This document shows positions 17,750 through 26,540 of a stretch of DNA of 64,000 nt, one piece after another. Under the pieces are notes generated by a model, which was not told the DNA's origin, searched no databases, and saw nothing but the letters and a program-made list of their open reading frames with translations. Every line of letters starts with the position of its first letter. Position 1 is the stretch's first letter. The position numbers and the translations under genes are program-made. Location: contig NC_008009.1 in NCBI RefSeq assembly GCF_000014005.1, positions 1,426,001-1,490,000 of the forward strand, in the 5' to 3' direction. This DNA is from Candidatus Koribacter versatilis Ellin345 (GTDB lineage: Bacteria > Acidobacteriota > Terriglobia > Terriglobales > Acidobacteriaceae).

Positions 17750-18976
17750 ATGGCAACCAAACCAATCGCGAAAGTTCGTAAGTCGGTACCAAAGAAAGTT
17801 GAGTCGCAGGTCGGCTACTTCGGCTCGTATGGCGGACGCTTTGTCCCCGAGACTCTGATGGCCGCACTCCAGGAGCTTGAGGCTGCCTACGAAGCAGCCA
17901 AGCGCGACAAGAAGTTCAAGGAAGAAATCGAGTCGCTGCTGCGTGAGTACGCGGGACGTCCGACGCCCCTGTTTTTGGCCAAGAATCTTACGCAGAAACT
18001 GGGCGGGGCGAAGATTTACCTGAAGCGCGAAGACCTTCTCCACACAGGCGCCCACAAGATCAACAACTGTATCGGTCAGGGGCTGCTCGCGCGCCGCATG
18101 GGCAAGCACCGCATTATCGCCGAGACGGGCGCTGGACAGCATGGAGTCGCCAGCGCGACGGTTGCCGCACTTTTCGGCATGGAGTGCGTGGTTTACATGG
18201 GCAGCGAGGACGTCCGACGGCAGGAACTGAACGTCTTCCGGATGAAGTTGCTCGGGGCAGAAGTCGTCTCCGTCAACTCCGGTTCGCGCACACTAAAGGA
18301 CGCCATCAACGAAGCCATGCGCGATTGGGTTACAAACGTCCGCACCACGCATTACCTGCTGGGCAGTGTGCTGGGCGCACATCCGTATCCGATGATGGTC
18401 CGCGACTTCCATCGCGTGATTAGCCGCGAGGCCAAGGCGCAGATCATGAAGGCCGAGGGCAAGCTGCCGACCGCGATCATCGCTTGTGTGGGCGGAGGAT
18501 CCAACGCGATTGGCGCGTTCTACGAGTTCATCGGCGACAAAAAGGTCCAGCTCATCGGCGTGGAGGCTGGCGGTCGCGGCAAAGCGCTGGGCGAACATGC
18601 CGCACGCTTCCGCGGTGGAGCACCAGGCGTGCTTCAGGGCACGTATTCTTACGTCCTTCAGGATGAACACGGCCAGATTGCTGGCACGCATTCGGTGTCG
18701 GCGGGATTGGATTACCCGGCGATTGGTCCGGAGCACGCCGCTCTTGCCGAAGCGGGACGCGCCGAGTATGTAGCCGCCAGTGACGCAGAAGCGCTTGCAG
18801 CGTGCAGTATGCTTGCTAAGACGGAAGGCATTATTCCGGCACTGGAGTCGTCGCACGCGGTGGCGGAGTGTGTTCGCCGCGCGCCGCAGATGCGTAAGAG
18901 TGACGTCGTCATCGTCAATATCTCGGGACGAGGCGATAAAGACATCGGTATTCTCCGAGAGCAACTTCGGTTTTAG
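17750..18976 (+). CDS. trpB: tryptophan synthase beta chain
   Basis: Condenses indole with serine using pyridoxal phosphate. The 408-aa length is normal with a slightly long basic N-terminus. Family marks are [30 protein letters not shown] with the PLP lysine, [31 protein letters not shown] (phosphate-binding glycine loop) and [16 protein letters not shown]. The ATG follows the trpF stop directly (TAGATG). It partners with TrpA, whose gene lies 560 bases further on, after an inserted lipoprotein gene. Confidence 0.97.
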   Translation: MATKPIAKVRKSVPKKVESQVGYFGSYGGRFVPETLMAALQELEAAYEAAKRDKKFKEEIESLLREYAGRPTPLFLAKNLTQKLGGAKIYLKREDLLHTGAHKINNCIGQGLLARRMGKHRIIAETGAGQHGVASATVAALFGMECVVYMGSEDVRRQELNVFRMKLLGAEVVSVNSGSRTLKDAINEAMRDWVTNVRTTHYLLGSVLGAHPYPMMVRDFHRVISREAKAQIMKAEGKLPTAIIACVGGGSNAIGAFYEFIGDKKVQLIGVEAGGRGKALGEHAARFRGGAPGVLQGTYSYVLQDEHGQIAGTHSVSAGLDYPAIGPEHAALAEAGRAEYVAASDAEALAACSMLAKTEGIIPALESSHAVAECVRRAPQMRKSDVVIVNISGRGDKDIGILREQLRF

Positions 18977-18994
18977 AATCACACTAATTGCGCC

Positions 18995-19534
18995 ATGAGA
19001 AAGACCATCGTCATTGCCGTGGCTGTCGTGTTGTTATCGCTCTCGCTCGCATGCAGCAAGAAGCCTGTGAATCCGGACGAACCGGAGCCGCAAAAGCCCG
19101 AACCGACGCCGCTCTTCAAGCCGGCGATGAGCTACTGGAGCTTCGATAAAACGAAGCAGACACTTGGCTACACGAACTGGGAGATTGTGGAAGACCGCCG
19201 CCCGCTGGTGAGCGATCGTCGGCCACCGTTCCGGTTAGTGGTGATCAAGGTACCGAACTTCAAGGACGGCGGCTACACCGGCGATCTCGTGTTGTGGTTT
19301 TATAACGACCGGTTGATGAAGACGCAGTTTTACGTGCAGAACCTAAAGGAATACTTGCCGCACGCCGAGGGCGACCAGGGCATGATGATGAGCAACGAAG
19401 GCTCCACGTTCATCTCGCCCCATACTCGGGTGTGGGCGGGAAAAGACGCCGACGGCAAGACCTACCTCGGCATGCAGGATGAGATCCTGAAGAACAAAAT
19501 GGACGACTGGGTCCTGCGGTACTCGAACCAATAA
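18995..19534 (+). CDS. putative lipoprotein inserted between trpB and trpA
   Basis: The 179-aa product starts with a signal sequence and lipobox LSLAC (Cys20), then an acidic Pro-rich spacer (NPDEPEPQKPEPTP). A globular domain follows with SYWSFDKTKQTLGYTNWEI and MMMSNEGSTFISPHTRVW. No enzyme family is recognised. It lies 18 bases after trpB and two bases before the trpA start, all on the same strand, so it is almost certainly in the trp operon although its role in tryptophan synthesis is unclear. It may simply be co-transcribed. Confidence 0.8.
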   Translation: MRKTIVIAVAVVLLSLSLACSKKPVNPDEPEPQKPEPTPLFKPAMSYWSFDKTKQTLGYTNWEIVEDRRPLVSDRRPPFRLVVIKVPNFKDGGYTGDLVLWFYNDRLMKTQFYVQNLKEYLPHAEGDQGMMMSNEGSTFISPHTRVWAGKDADGKTYLGMQDEILKNKMDDWVLRYSNQ

Positions 19535-19536
19535 CG

Positions 19537-20322
19537 ATGGCAATCCAATTTCACAAGCGTCCAGGGCTGGTCGCGTACATCACGTGCGGTGATCCCGATG
19601 TGGATACCGCGATCAGGATCATTCTTGCGGCGGTCGAGGCCGGCGCGGATGTGATCGAACTCGGAGTCCCATTCAGCGATCCAGTCGCGGATGGGCCGGT
19701 GATCCAGGCGGCAAGCGAACGCGCGCTGCATGGCGGCACTAGTGTGAAAGATGTGCTTCACGTTGCACGAGAAGTACGCCGGCACACCGACGCGGGATTG
19801 ATCGTTTTCTCGTACATGAACCCCTTGCTGCGTTATGGCCTCGAAAAATTCTGCGCCGATGCTGCGAATGCCGGCGTAGATGGCGTTCTTGTGACCGATC
19901 TGCCAGTCGAAGAAGCAGGACCGTACCTGGCGGCGATGTCGAAGCACAATCTCGACCCGATTTTTCTTGTTGCGCCGACAAGTCCCGACGCTCGGTTGAA
20001 GCTCATCGCAGAGCACAGCCGAGGTTTTGTTTATGCGGTTTCTCGAACCGGTGTGACCGGCACGCGCCAGGAAGTCGCAAGCGATGCTCGCGACCTCGTG
20101 AAACGGTTGCGGCAATTTACGAAGTTGCCGATCGCCGTCGGCTTTGGGGTTTCAAACGCCGAGCAGTTTGCGGAAGTGGGTCGCTTCGCCGACGCCGCCG
20201 TAATCGGCAGCGCGATCATGCAGCGTGTTTTCGATAACCCGGGCAGCGAGCCCGAAGCGGTGAAGGCCTTCCTACGCGGACTTACTTCCTCAATGAAACC
20301 AGCGGCGGCAAGGAAGGGCTGA
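19537..20322 (+). CDS. trpA: tryptophan synthase alpha chain
   Basis: Splits indole-3-glycerol phosphate into glyceraldehyde 3-phosphate and indole, which is channelled to TrpB. The 261-aa length is normal. Active-site segments are VIELGVPFSDPVADGPVIQ (catalytic glutamate, then family signature), GVLVTDLPVEEAGPY (catalytic aspartate), FVYAVSRTGVTGTRQ and VGFGVSNAEQ plus VIGSAIMQ for phosphate. It is separated from trpB by the lipoprotein gene. Seven bases separate it from the chorismate mutase gene. Confidence 0.96.
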   Translation: MAIQFHKRPGLVAYITCGDPDVDTAIRIILAAVEAGADVIELGVPFSDPVADGPVIQAASERALHGGTSVKDVLHVAREVRRHTDAGLIVFSYMNPLLRYGLEKFCADAANAGVDGVLVTDLPVEEAGPYLAAMSKHNLDPIFLVAPTSPDARLKLIAEHSRGFVYAVSRTGVTGTRQEVASDARDLVKRLRQFTKLPIAVGFGVSNAEQFAEVGRFADAAVIGSAIMQRVFDNPGSEPEAVKAFLRGLTSSMKPAAARKG

Positions 20323-20329
20323 ACCACGG

Positions 20330-20590
20330 ATGGAAATAGCGGACTGGCGCAAGAAAATCGATGCCATAGATTTGCAGATGCTGGAACTGCTGAACGAACG
20401 AGCGCGCGCGGCACACGCGATCGGCGTACTCAAGCGCGGAAACCAAGCGCCGATCTACGAAGGCGATCGCGAACGCGCCATCTTCGCTAAGTTGCAGGAA
20501 GCCAACCACGGCCCACTTACCAACGAAGACATTACGCTCATCTACACGCAGATCATCGCGATCATGCGAGATCTCCAGACCCGTCCCTGA
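20330..20590 (+). CDS. chorismate mutase, AroQ class
   Basis: Rearranges chorismate to prephenate, opening the tyrosine and phenylalanine branches. The 86-aa protein is a typical stand-alone AroQ helical domain. It begins with WRKKIDAIDLQMLELLNERARAA in outline, with the conserved arginine and the I-D-x-L-L/M-x-L-x-N-x-R-A pattern, then AIGVLKR and PIYEGDRERAIFAKL. It sits between trpA and tyrA, so the operon covers two aromatic branches. It is not fused to a dehydrogenase or dehydratase. Confidence 0.9.
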   Translation: MEIADWRKKIDAIDLQMLELLNERARAAHAIGVLKRGNQAPIYEGDRERAIFAKLQEANHGPLTNEDITLIYTQIIAIMRDLQTRP

Positions 20591-20593
20591 TTC

Positions 20594-21454
20594 ATGACCA
20601 TTCAGCGCATCACCATCGCGGGTCTCGGCCTCATCGGAGGCTCACTCGCGCTGGCGCTGCGCAAAGCTGGGTTCGACGGTGAATTGGTCGGCTGCGATCG
20701 CGCGGAAGTGATTGCTACCGCCACCGAACGCGGCGTGATCGACAGCGGCAATATCGATCCCGTGACCGCGGCGCAAGGAAGCAATGTTGTAGTGTTGGCT
20801 ACGCCGGTGGGCGCAATTATCGATCTGATCGAACGTCTTGGGCCGGTGGTTCCAGCCAGTACCCTTTTGACCGACGTAGGCAGCACCAAGCACGAGATTG
20901 CGGAGCGCGCGCAGCAAGTTTTCGGCAGTGCCGCCGGAGCGCGGTTCTTGCCGTCGCATCCGATGGCGGGCGCGGAGCACTGTGGACTGGAACACGCGAA
21001 CGCCGATTTGTTTCGCGGCGCTCCCTGGGTATTCACGCTGATCAACGGACAACCGGAGCAGGCAAGTCACGCCGCCGAATGGATATCCCTTGTCGAGAAA
21101 CTCGGGGCCATCCCGGTCTTTTTCGATGCTGTACGCCACGATCGTCTCATCGCGTGGAGCAGCCATCTCCCGCAGATGGTCTCGACGGCTTTGGCTTCTG
21201 CGCTCGAGGCTGAATTCGGCGACGATCCGGCGATTCGCCAGATCTGCGGCCGCGGTCTGAATGACATGACCCGCCTTGCCGCCAGCGGCTACCCGATGTG
21301 GCGCGATATCGTCGCGACCAATAGCAACAACCTTCGCGACGCACTCCTGAAGTATGAACAGCAACTCTCGCACTTGCGCGAAAATCTTCGCGGTCCCGCG
21401 CTTCGCGAAGAGTTCGACGCAGCGAATCGCTTCCGGAAAAACCTAAAGTCTTAA
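20594..21454 (+). CDS. tyrA: prephenate dehydrogenase
   Basis: Oxidatively decarboxylates prephenate to 4-hydroxyphenylpyruvate with NAD(P). The 286-aa product has an N-terminal Rossmann fold (ITIAGLGLIGGSLALALRKAG), VVLATPVGAIIDLIE and TDVGSTKHEIAE. Then FLPSHPMAGAEHCGLEHA contains the conserved histidine of the prephenate site, and SHLPQMVSTALA and ASGYPMWRDIVATN follow. Three bases separate it from the chorismate mutase gene, completing the visible aromatic operon. No ACT domain is present, so feedback control by that route is not seen. Confidence 0.94.
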   Translation: MTIQRITIAGLGLIGGSLALALRKAGFDGELVGCDRAEVIATATERGVIDSGNIDPVTAAQGSNVVVLATPVGAIIDLIERLGPVVPASTLLTDVGSTKHEIAERAQQVFGSAAGARFLPSHPMAGAEHCGLEHANADLFRGAPWVFTLINGQPEQASHAAEWISLVEKLGAIPVFFDAVRHDRLIAWSSHLPQMVSTALASALEAEFGDDPAIRQICGRGLNDMTRLAASGYPMWRDIVATNSNNLRDALLKYEQQLSHLRENLRGPALREEFDAANRFRKNLKS

Positions 21455-21487
21455 AAGACGAACGGCACCAAGGATAGGAAATTAATT

Positions 21488-21536
21488 GTGAACCCCTTCG
21501 TGTCCTCGGTGGCCTTCGTGTTGAAAGCCTTTCGCT
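21488..21536. repeat. dispersed CTTCGTGTCC-type repeat
   Basis: CCCCTTCGTGTCCTCGG and TGGCCTTCGTGTTGAAAG are two tandem degenerate units of the repeat also present at 10941 and 49121, here on the opposite strand sense. It fills the gap between tyrA and scoA and overlaps the suggested scoA promoter. Confidence 0.5.
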
Positions 21537-21547
21537 TTTAGTACAAT
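21521..21547 (+). promoter_or_regulatory. possible promoter for scoA
   Basis: TTGAAA (21521-21526) and TACAAT (21542-21547) are good hexamers, but the spacer is only 15 bases. The -10 is 24 bases before the ATG at 21572. The -35 lies within the repeat unit, so the repeat may supply part of the promoter. Confidence 0.35.
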
Positions 21548-21571
21548 CCTCTGTTCCGTGGGGCTCAACAT

Positions 21572-22279
21572 ATGAACAAGGTAGTGGCAAACGCGGAAGA
21601 GGCCGTCCGCGACATTCCCGATGGCGCAACTCTCATGGTCGGCGGCTTCGGCTTGTGCGGCATTCCGGAAAACCTGATTGCCGCGCTCGCGAAGAAAGGC
21701 GTCAAGAACCTCCACACCATCAGCAACAACGTGGGCGTAGACGAGTTCGGCCTCGGCATCCTGCTTTACAACAACCAGATCACCAGCCACAAAGGCAGCT
21801 ACGTCGGCGAGAACAAGTTACTTGAAGATATGGTCATCTCCGGTCGTATTGATCTCGAACTCATTCCGCAAGGCACGTTTAGCGAACGCATTCGCGCCGG
21901 CGGTGCAGGCATCCCCGCGTTCTACACGCCGACCGGCTACGGAACGATCGTCGCCGAGGGCAAAGAGACCCGCGACTTTAATGGCCGCATGTACGTGATG
22001 GAAAGAGCGCTCACCGCCGACTTCGCGCTCATCAAAGCATGGAAGGGCGACAAGTGGGGCAATCTCGTCTATCGCAAAACGGCGCGTAACTTCAACCCAA
22101 TGATGGCCACAGCCGCCAAGATCACCGTCGCCGAAGTTGAGTACCTGGTCGAGCCCGGCGAACTCGAGCCCGATCTCGTGCATACCCCTGGCGTCTACGT
22201 GAAGCGTATCTTCCAGAGCGCCGGCCAGGAAAAACGCATTGAGCGCCGCACGTTGCGCAAAAAGCCCGAGGGAAACTGA
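21572..22279 (+). CDS. scoA: 3-oxoacid CoA-transferase subunit A
   Basis: The alpha subunit of succinyl-CoA:3-ketoacid CoA-transferase, which activates acetoacetate. The 235-aa protein shows the family start NAEEAVRDIPDGATLMVGGFGLCGIPENLI, including the GGFGLCG glycine-rich stretch. It also has TISNNVGVDEFGLGILL and IPAFYTPTGYGTIVAEGKE. The stop is followed directly by the scoB ATG, giving an operon of the two subunits. Confidence 0.95.
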   Translation: MNKVVANAEEAVRDIPDGATLMVGGFGLCGIPENLIAALAKKGVKNLHTISNNVGVDEFGLGILLYNNQITSHKGSYVGENKLLEDMVISGRIDLELIPQGTFSERIRAGGAGIPAFYTPTGYGTIVAEGKETRDFNGRMYVMERALTADFALIKAWKGDKWGNLVYRKTARNFNPMMATAAKITVAEVEYLVEPGELEPDLVHTPGVYVKRIFQSAGQEKRIERRTLRKKPEGN

Positions 22280-22969
22280 ATGTCCACGGCTCCGAACATC
22301 AATAAGCAGAAGGACCACGAAAAGCGTGAGCGCATCATCCGCCGCGTGGCGCGCGAACTCCGCGACGGCTACTACGTGAACCTCGGCATCGGTATGCCGA
22401 CGCTGGTCGCGAACCACGTGCCGGCGGGTGTGCAAGTCGTATTGCAATCCGAGAACGGCATGCTTGGTGTTGGGCCGTATCCGTATCCCGGCGACGAAGA
22501 TCCTGACCTCATTAACGCCGGTAAAGAGACAGTCACGGAGCTTCCGGGAACGTCATATTTCTCCAGTGCCGATTCCTTTGCGATGATTCGCGGCGGGCAT
22601 ATCGATCTCAGCGTGCTCGGCGCGATGGAAGTGGACGAAGAGGGCAACCTCGCGAATTGGATGATCCCCGGCAAAATGGTGAAGGGCATGGGTGGCGCCA
22701 TGGATCTCGTTGCCAGTGCACGCCGCGTGGTCGTCGCCATGGAACACACGACCCGAGAAGGTTCGCCCAAGATTTTGACGAAGTGCACCCTGCCGATTAC
22801 CGGACTGAAGGTTGTGAACACCATCGTTACCGAGATGGCCTACATCCGAGTGACCGATAAAGGTCTCGTACTCGAAGAAGTTGCGCCAGGACTCACGGCG
22901 GACGACGTGCAAAAGGCGACCGGACCGAAACTGATTGTGAGCGAGAAATTGAGAACTATGGAGTTTTAA
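22280..22969 (+). CDS. scoB: 3-oxoacid CoA-transferase subunit B
   Basis: The beta subunit that carries the catalytic glutamate of the CoA-transferase. The 229-aa protein has [18 protein letters not shown], then [17 protein letters not shown] with the SENG active-site glutamate, and [20 protein letters not shown]. It works with ScoA to move CoA between succinate and acetoacetate. Its stop overlaps the start of a 22-codon ORF by one base (TAATG). Confidence 0.95.
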   Translation: MSTAPNINKQKDHEKRERIIRRVARELRDGYYVNLGIGMPTLVANHVPAGVQVVLQSENGMLGVGPYPYPGDEDPDLINAGKETVTELPGTSYFSSADSFAMIRGGHIDLSVLGAMEVDEEGNLANWMIPGKMVKGMGGAMDLVASARRVVVAMEHTTREGSPKILTKCTLPITGLKVVNTIVTEMAYIRVTDKGLVLEEVAPGLTADDVQKATGPKLIVSEKLRTMEF

Positions 22970-23037
22970 TGAAAGCTCCGGGAGCGATTATGATCTTCGG
23001 CGGACTGATCCTGTTCGGGTGGTCACGCATCGAATAG
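22969..23037 (+). CDS. possible 22-aa hydrophobic peptide coupled to scoB
   Basis: The ATG at 22969 uses the last base of the scoB stop codon (TAATG). The ORF encodes a 22-residue peptide with hydrophobic core IMIFGGLILFGW flanked by a lysine and an RIE end, the shape of a minimal single-pass membrane peptide. One-base overlaps of this kind are common for real coupled genes in this window (trpC/trpF, dcd/GNAT, the HipA pair). Its size means that chance cannot be excluded. Confidence 0.35.
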   Translation: MKAPGAIMIFGGLILFGWSRIE

Positions 23038-23078
23038 GTTCTACGGATGGACTTCTCGGGTTCTTGGAGTTTGCCAGC

Positions 23079-24056
23079 ATGAGAATCGCAGTTGTCTCCT
23101 TGGCACTCGGCATCGTATTCAGCGGGTTCGGCTTCGCTCAAAATCTCCTCGTCCTCGAGAAATCCGACCGTACGCTCGCCATCGTCGATCCCGCCACGCA
23201 GAAGGTGCTCGCGCGCACGCCCGCCGGCGAAGATCCGCATGAAATCGTCGCCTCTGCCGACGGCCATTTTGCTTACATCACCAACTACGGCGCGTTCGAC
23301 AAGCCGCATCACACATTGACGATTGTCGATGTAACGCAGCGTAAGACGATAGGCACTCTTGATCTCGGATCGCTGCTTGCGCCGCATGGCCTCAGCCTAA
23401 GTGAAGGAAAGGTTTACTTCACGGCCGAAGGCAGCAAGGCCATCGGTCGCTACAACCCTGATACTAAGCAGGTGGACTGGACGCTCGGCATCGGTAACAA
23501 CCGTACCCACATGATCGTGGTGCATGGCGACCGCATCTTCACTTCCAACGTCAACTCCGATTCCATTAGCATCATCGAGCGCGACGCGAAGGCCGACGTC
23601 TCTGGCTGGACGCAAACAGTCGTTCCCGTCGGTAAAGGTCCCGAAGGCTTCGATGTCTCACCGGACGGCACACAGCTCTGGGCCGCCAACTCGGGCGACG
23701 GTACAGTTTCGATCGTGGATGTCACTTCAAAGAAGGTCGCAGCCAATTTCGACATCCATGTGAAGCGCTCGAACCGCCTCAAGTTCACGGTCGACGGCAA
23801 ACTCGTCCTCGTCTCCGATTTGGGCTCTGGCGATGTCGTCGTGCTCGACGCGGCGACGCACAAGGAAGTGAAACGCCTCAACGTCGGTAAAGGCGCCGCA
23901 GGAATTCTCATTCCGCCGGATGGTGCACGCGCTTACGTCGCGTCGAGCGGCGATGGCAACATCGCGATTGTCGATCTGAAGTCGTTGTCGATTACAGGGC
24001 ACATCCCTGTCGGCAAAGGTCCGGACGGCATGGCTTGGGCGACTCCAGCGCGGTGA
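23079..24056 (+). CDS. exported YVTN/cytochrome-d1-like beta-propeller protein
   Basis: The roughly 325-aa protein begins with a signal peptide (RIAVVSLALGIVFSGFGFAQN), which sets the start at 23079 rather than 23019. The rest is repeated propeller blades with motifs such as RTLAIVDPATQKVLARTPAG, DGTVSIVDVTSKKVAANF and DGNIAIVDLKSLSITGHIPV, the YVTN-type lactonase-like repeats. The function of such proteins varies, including surface binding and redox; no ligand residue is evident. It may be co-transcribed with scoAB. Confidence 0.8.
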   Translation: MRIAVVSLALGIVFSGFGFAQNLLVLEKSDRTLAIVDPATQKVLARTPAGEDPHEIVASADGHFAYITNYGAFDKPHHTLTIVDVTQRKTIGTLDLGSLLAPHGLSLSEGKVYFTAEGSKAIGRYNPDTKQVDWTLGIGNNRTHMIVVHGDRIFTSNVNSDSISIIERDAKADVSGWTQTVVPVGKGPEGFDVSPDGTQLWAANSGDGTVSIVDVTSKKVAANFDIHVKRSNRLKFTVDGKLVLVSDLGSGDVVVLDAATHKEVKRLNVGKGAAGILIPPDGARAYVASSGDGNIAIVDLKSLSITGHIPVGKGPDGMAWATPAR

Positions 24057-24062
24057 CACTTG

Positions 24063-26333
24063 TCAGTGTGTCGAGAGCACCAGCGGATCGAGAAAGTCCC
24101 AGTGCCAATTGTTGTCCACCTTATAACCGTGGCTTATCAGGAACTGGCTGATTTCCAAAATCTCGTCGCGATATTCGGCGGTGAATTCGTACGCGAAGGT
24201 GAAAGTTGATCCCGTCGGGAACTGCACCAATTTTTGCTTCAGCGCCTTCAGGCCTTCGCAGCCGTACTGGTTCACCGAGTAGGTCAGGCGTTCTGGGGAA
24301 TTGAGGAATTGCATCGGCGGCATCGTCCAGTCCCGTATCGGTCGCCCATAGATGTAATACCTCTGCGGGCCGGGTGGCGTCGCCAGAGTCGCCCCGCAAC
24401 TAAACGTGCACGCAACGCCGTTGGAAGCGTCTTCGCCCAACAATGCCGACAATCGCGTGGCGTCATCGGACGTGAGCGTCCACCCTACTGCGCCCGCGTA
24501 GCTCATGATGAGCTCATGAAAGTCGCCGTAGTGCTCGCTGCTGGGCCCCTCGTGGTCGGCTTCCATCGTTTTGCGCCAGTGCACCAGTTCGTTCCACAGG
24601 TTTTGCTTCGACGGGAGAGTTCCGTATCGCCGCAGATAGTCGGCGGAATCGCGGGTCATGATGGTTCGTGCGTGGATCTGCTCCAACGCCAGTTTCTCCA
24701 GCACCTGGCTGGCTTGCAGGCGTCCGATAGCGCTCAGATATTCATTGCATCGGCCATCACGAATCTGCGGCATCCCCCGCCGGATGCGCGCCTCCGCCTC
24801 GCGTGGCGCAACCTTCAGCAAGTACGCCGAGATTGGCACCTTTACTTGGCAGGACCAATCGGGCAGTTTCCCGTCCACAAACGGCAGTACAGTCGGCAGC
24901 ACTTTGGCCGTTGCATAGCGGTGCAGCAGCGACGCCTCGTACGCCAGCGCGAATTCTCCCGATAGCGCGACAAAGTTCTTCGCCATTTGCTCTTCGAGGT
25001 CGGGCAGCGTGGCATCCGGCAGGCGTAATCCGTAGGCAGAGAAGCGCGGCATGGGGCGCCCGATTTCGGCACGAATGAACGGCGTTGCCGCAGAGGGATC
25101 CAACTCCAGCCAACGCACAAGTGCCAGTTCATCGGGCGCCTCGGCTTTCTTGCGGACGACGGGCAGCATTAAGGGCGAGCGCACCTGCGGCCATCCGCCG
25201 CGCATCAACCATTGCTGGCGCTCGTAGGGAATCAGATCGAAATTCTCGGCAACGAGCGCAATCACCGACGCCGGCAACGGTAGTGGTCGAGTGCCGCCGC
25301 CGTCCTGCGCGCGCGGCGGATTCTGAACCACTGTTAGTAGGGAAGCGAGCCTGGCTGTCTCCTCTTTCTGGGGCAGGGCAGCAATCAGCGAGTCGAGCAC
25401 TTCGTTAGTAGAGTCAATCCATCCGTTCTGCTTATTGGGATCGCCGTATTGCTGATTCAAATATTGCGCCACGAAGTTCAGTTCCACGGAGTTCACGCGG
25501 GTGTCGGAGGCAATGAGCTGACGTTTGAGTTCTTCCGCGGCCGCCTTGCCGCTCGGCGTCACTTCCAGACAACGCTGCGCTTCGAATACTCCGTGGAGAA
25601 ATGCTCGTGCCAAAATGCGCGCTGCTTCTGGCGTGCCGAGAACGCACAAAGCCTCGGTTTTACTCTCGTAGCTCAGTCGCTCTGCGGTCGGTGGATCAGT
25701 CACCAGCGGAATCGGCTTCGCATGCGCGTCCGCCCCTTCCGATTCCACACGTTTTTGCCATTCCGGGTCGGCCGCTACGATTTGCAACTCCATGTCGCGG
25801 CTGACGGTCACGCCCCGTTGAGGGGAGTTCAATTCGCGCAGTCCCCCGGTGGCTTGATTCACGGGATCATCGAGCCCCACGGTCATCGTGAATCGGACGG
25901 TGTACGAGCCAGGCCGATCGAACCGGTAGCGCTTGTTCAGTGTGTAGTTATACTTCGCGGGTTCGGTCGTCAGGTCCGGGTTGGGTACTTCGAACGTCGA
26001 TCCGCCACCAGTCCGCACTCCAAATCCGATCTTCGTCAGGTCTACGGCGCCGTCCATCGGCGTAACCGCGAACGACCACACGTTGGTGAACCGGCACATC
26101 GGGAATCCAAAATTAGACTCACGGAACGGAAGGCATGGCGCCAGGTAGCGTCCCTTACTGGTGCTGGAGAACAGCATTTCGAGCGGGATGACCTCGCCTA
26201 CCTGGAAACGGTTCGAACCCGTCGCCGATCTCAATTGCACATTTAAATCGGCGGAACCCTGGCTCGCGAGCGTCTGCGCGTGCAGTGCGGCAGCAAGGAC
26301 AATCCACACCGTAGCAATCCAACTGACGCGCAT
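24063..26333 (-). CDS. large exported protein of unknown function, 756 aa
   Basis: The signal peptide (WIATVWIVLAAALHAQT) and an AGGAGAG ribosome site support the start at 26333. The N-terminal 200 residues look beta-rich with a carboxypeptidase/cohesin-like feel (FQVGEVIPLEMLFSS, YRFDRPGSYTVRFTM). The rest looks helical, possibly HEAT-like, with many short A/L/E-rich helices. Cysteines occur in pairs (PCLPF/PMCRF and ACTFSCGA), so disulfides outside the cytoplasm are plausible. I recognise no named family. It ends six bases from the convergent propeller gene and stands alone on its strand. Confidence 0.7.
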   Translation of the reverse strand: MRVSWIATVWIVLAAALHAQTLASQGSADLNVQLRSATGSNRFQVGEVIPLEMLFSSTSKGRYLAPCLPFRESNFGFPMCRFTNVWSFAVTPMDGAVDLTKIGFGVRTGGGSTFEVPNPDLTTEPAKYNYTLNKRYRFDRPGSYTVRFTMTVGLDDPVNQATGGLRELNSPQRGVTVSRDMELQIVAADPEWQKRVESEGADAHAKPIPLVTDPPTAERLSYESKTEALCVLGTPEAARILARAFLHGVFEAQRCLEVTPSGKAAAEELKRQLIASDTRVNSVELNFVAQYLNQQYGDPNKQNGWIDSTNEVLDSLIAALPQKEETARLASLLTVVQNPPRAQDGGGTRPLPLPASVIALVAENFDLIPYERQQWLMRGGWPQVRSPLMLPVVRKKAEAPDELALVRWLELDPSAATPFIRAEIGRPMPRFSAYGLRLPDATLPDLEEQMAKNFVALSGEFALAYEASLLHRYATAKVLPTVLPFVDGKLPDWSCQVKVPISAYLLKVAPREAEARIRRGMPQIRDGRCNEYLSAIGRLQASQVLEKLALEQIHARTIMTRDSADYLRRYGTLPSKQNLWNELVHWRKTMEADHEGPSSEHYGDFHELIMSYAGAVGWTLTSDDATRLSALLGEDASNGVACTFSCGATLATPPGPQRYYIYGRPIRDWTMPPMQFLNSPERLTYSVNQYGCEGLKALKQKLVQFPTGSTFTFAYEFTAEYRDEILEISQFLISHGYKVDNNWHWDFLDPLVLSTH

Positions 26334-26540
26334 CTACTCTCCTGTGAGCAATAGACCTGCATTGCTCGATTCCGTCAACCCTCATGTTTCGTGACTCTAT
26401 CGGGTTAGTTCCAAAGAATCTCAGCGTCTCACCCTAGCTCCGCTGAGGGATACTCAATCCGCCACGAAGGTGCGATCCTCATTGAACGCGCAATGACTCG
26501 CGCGGTGCACCGCTAATTCCGCATTCATACCTGAGGACCC

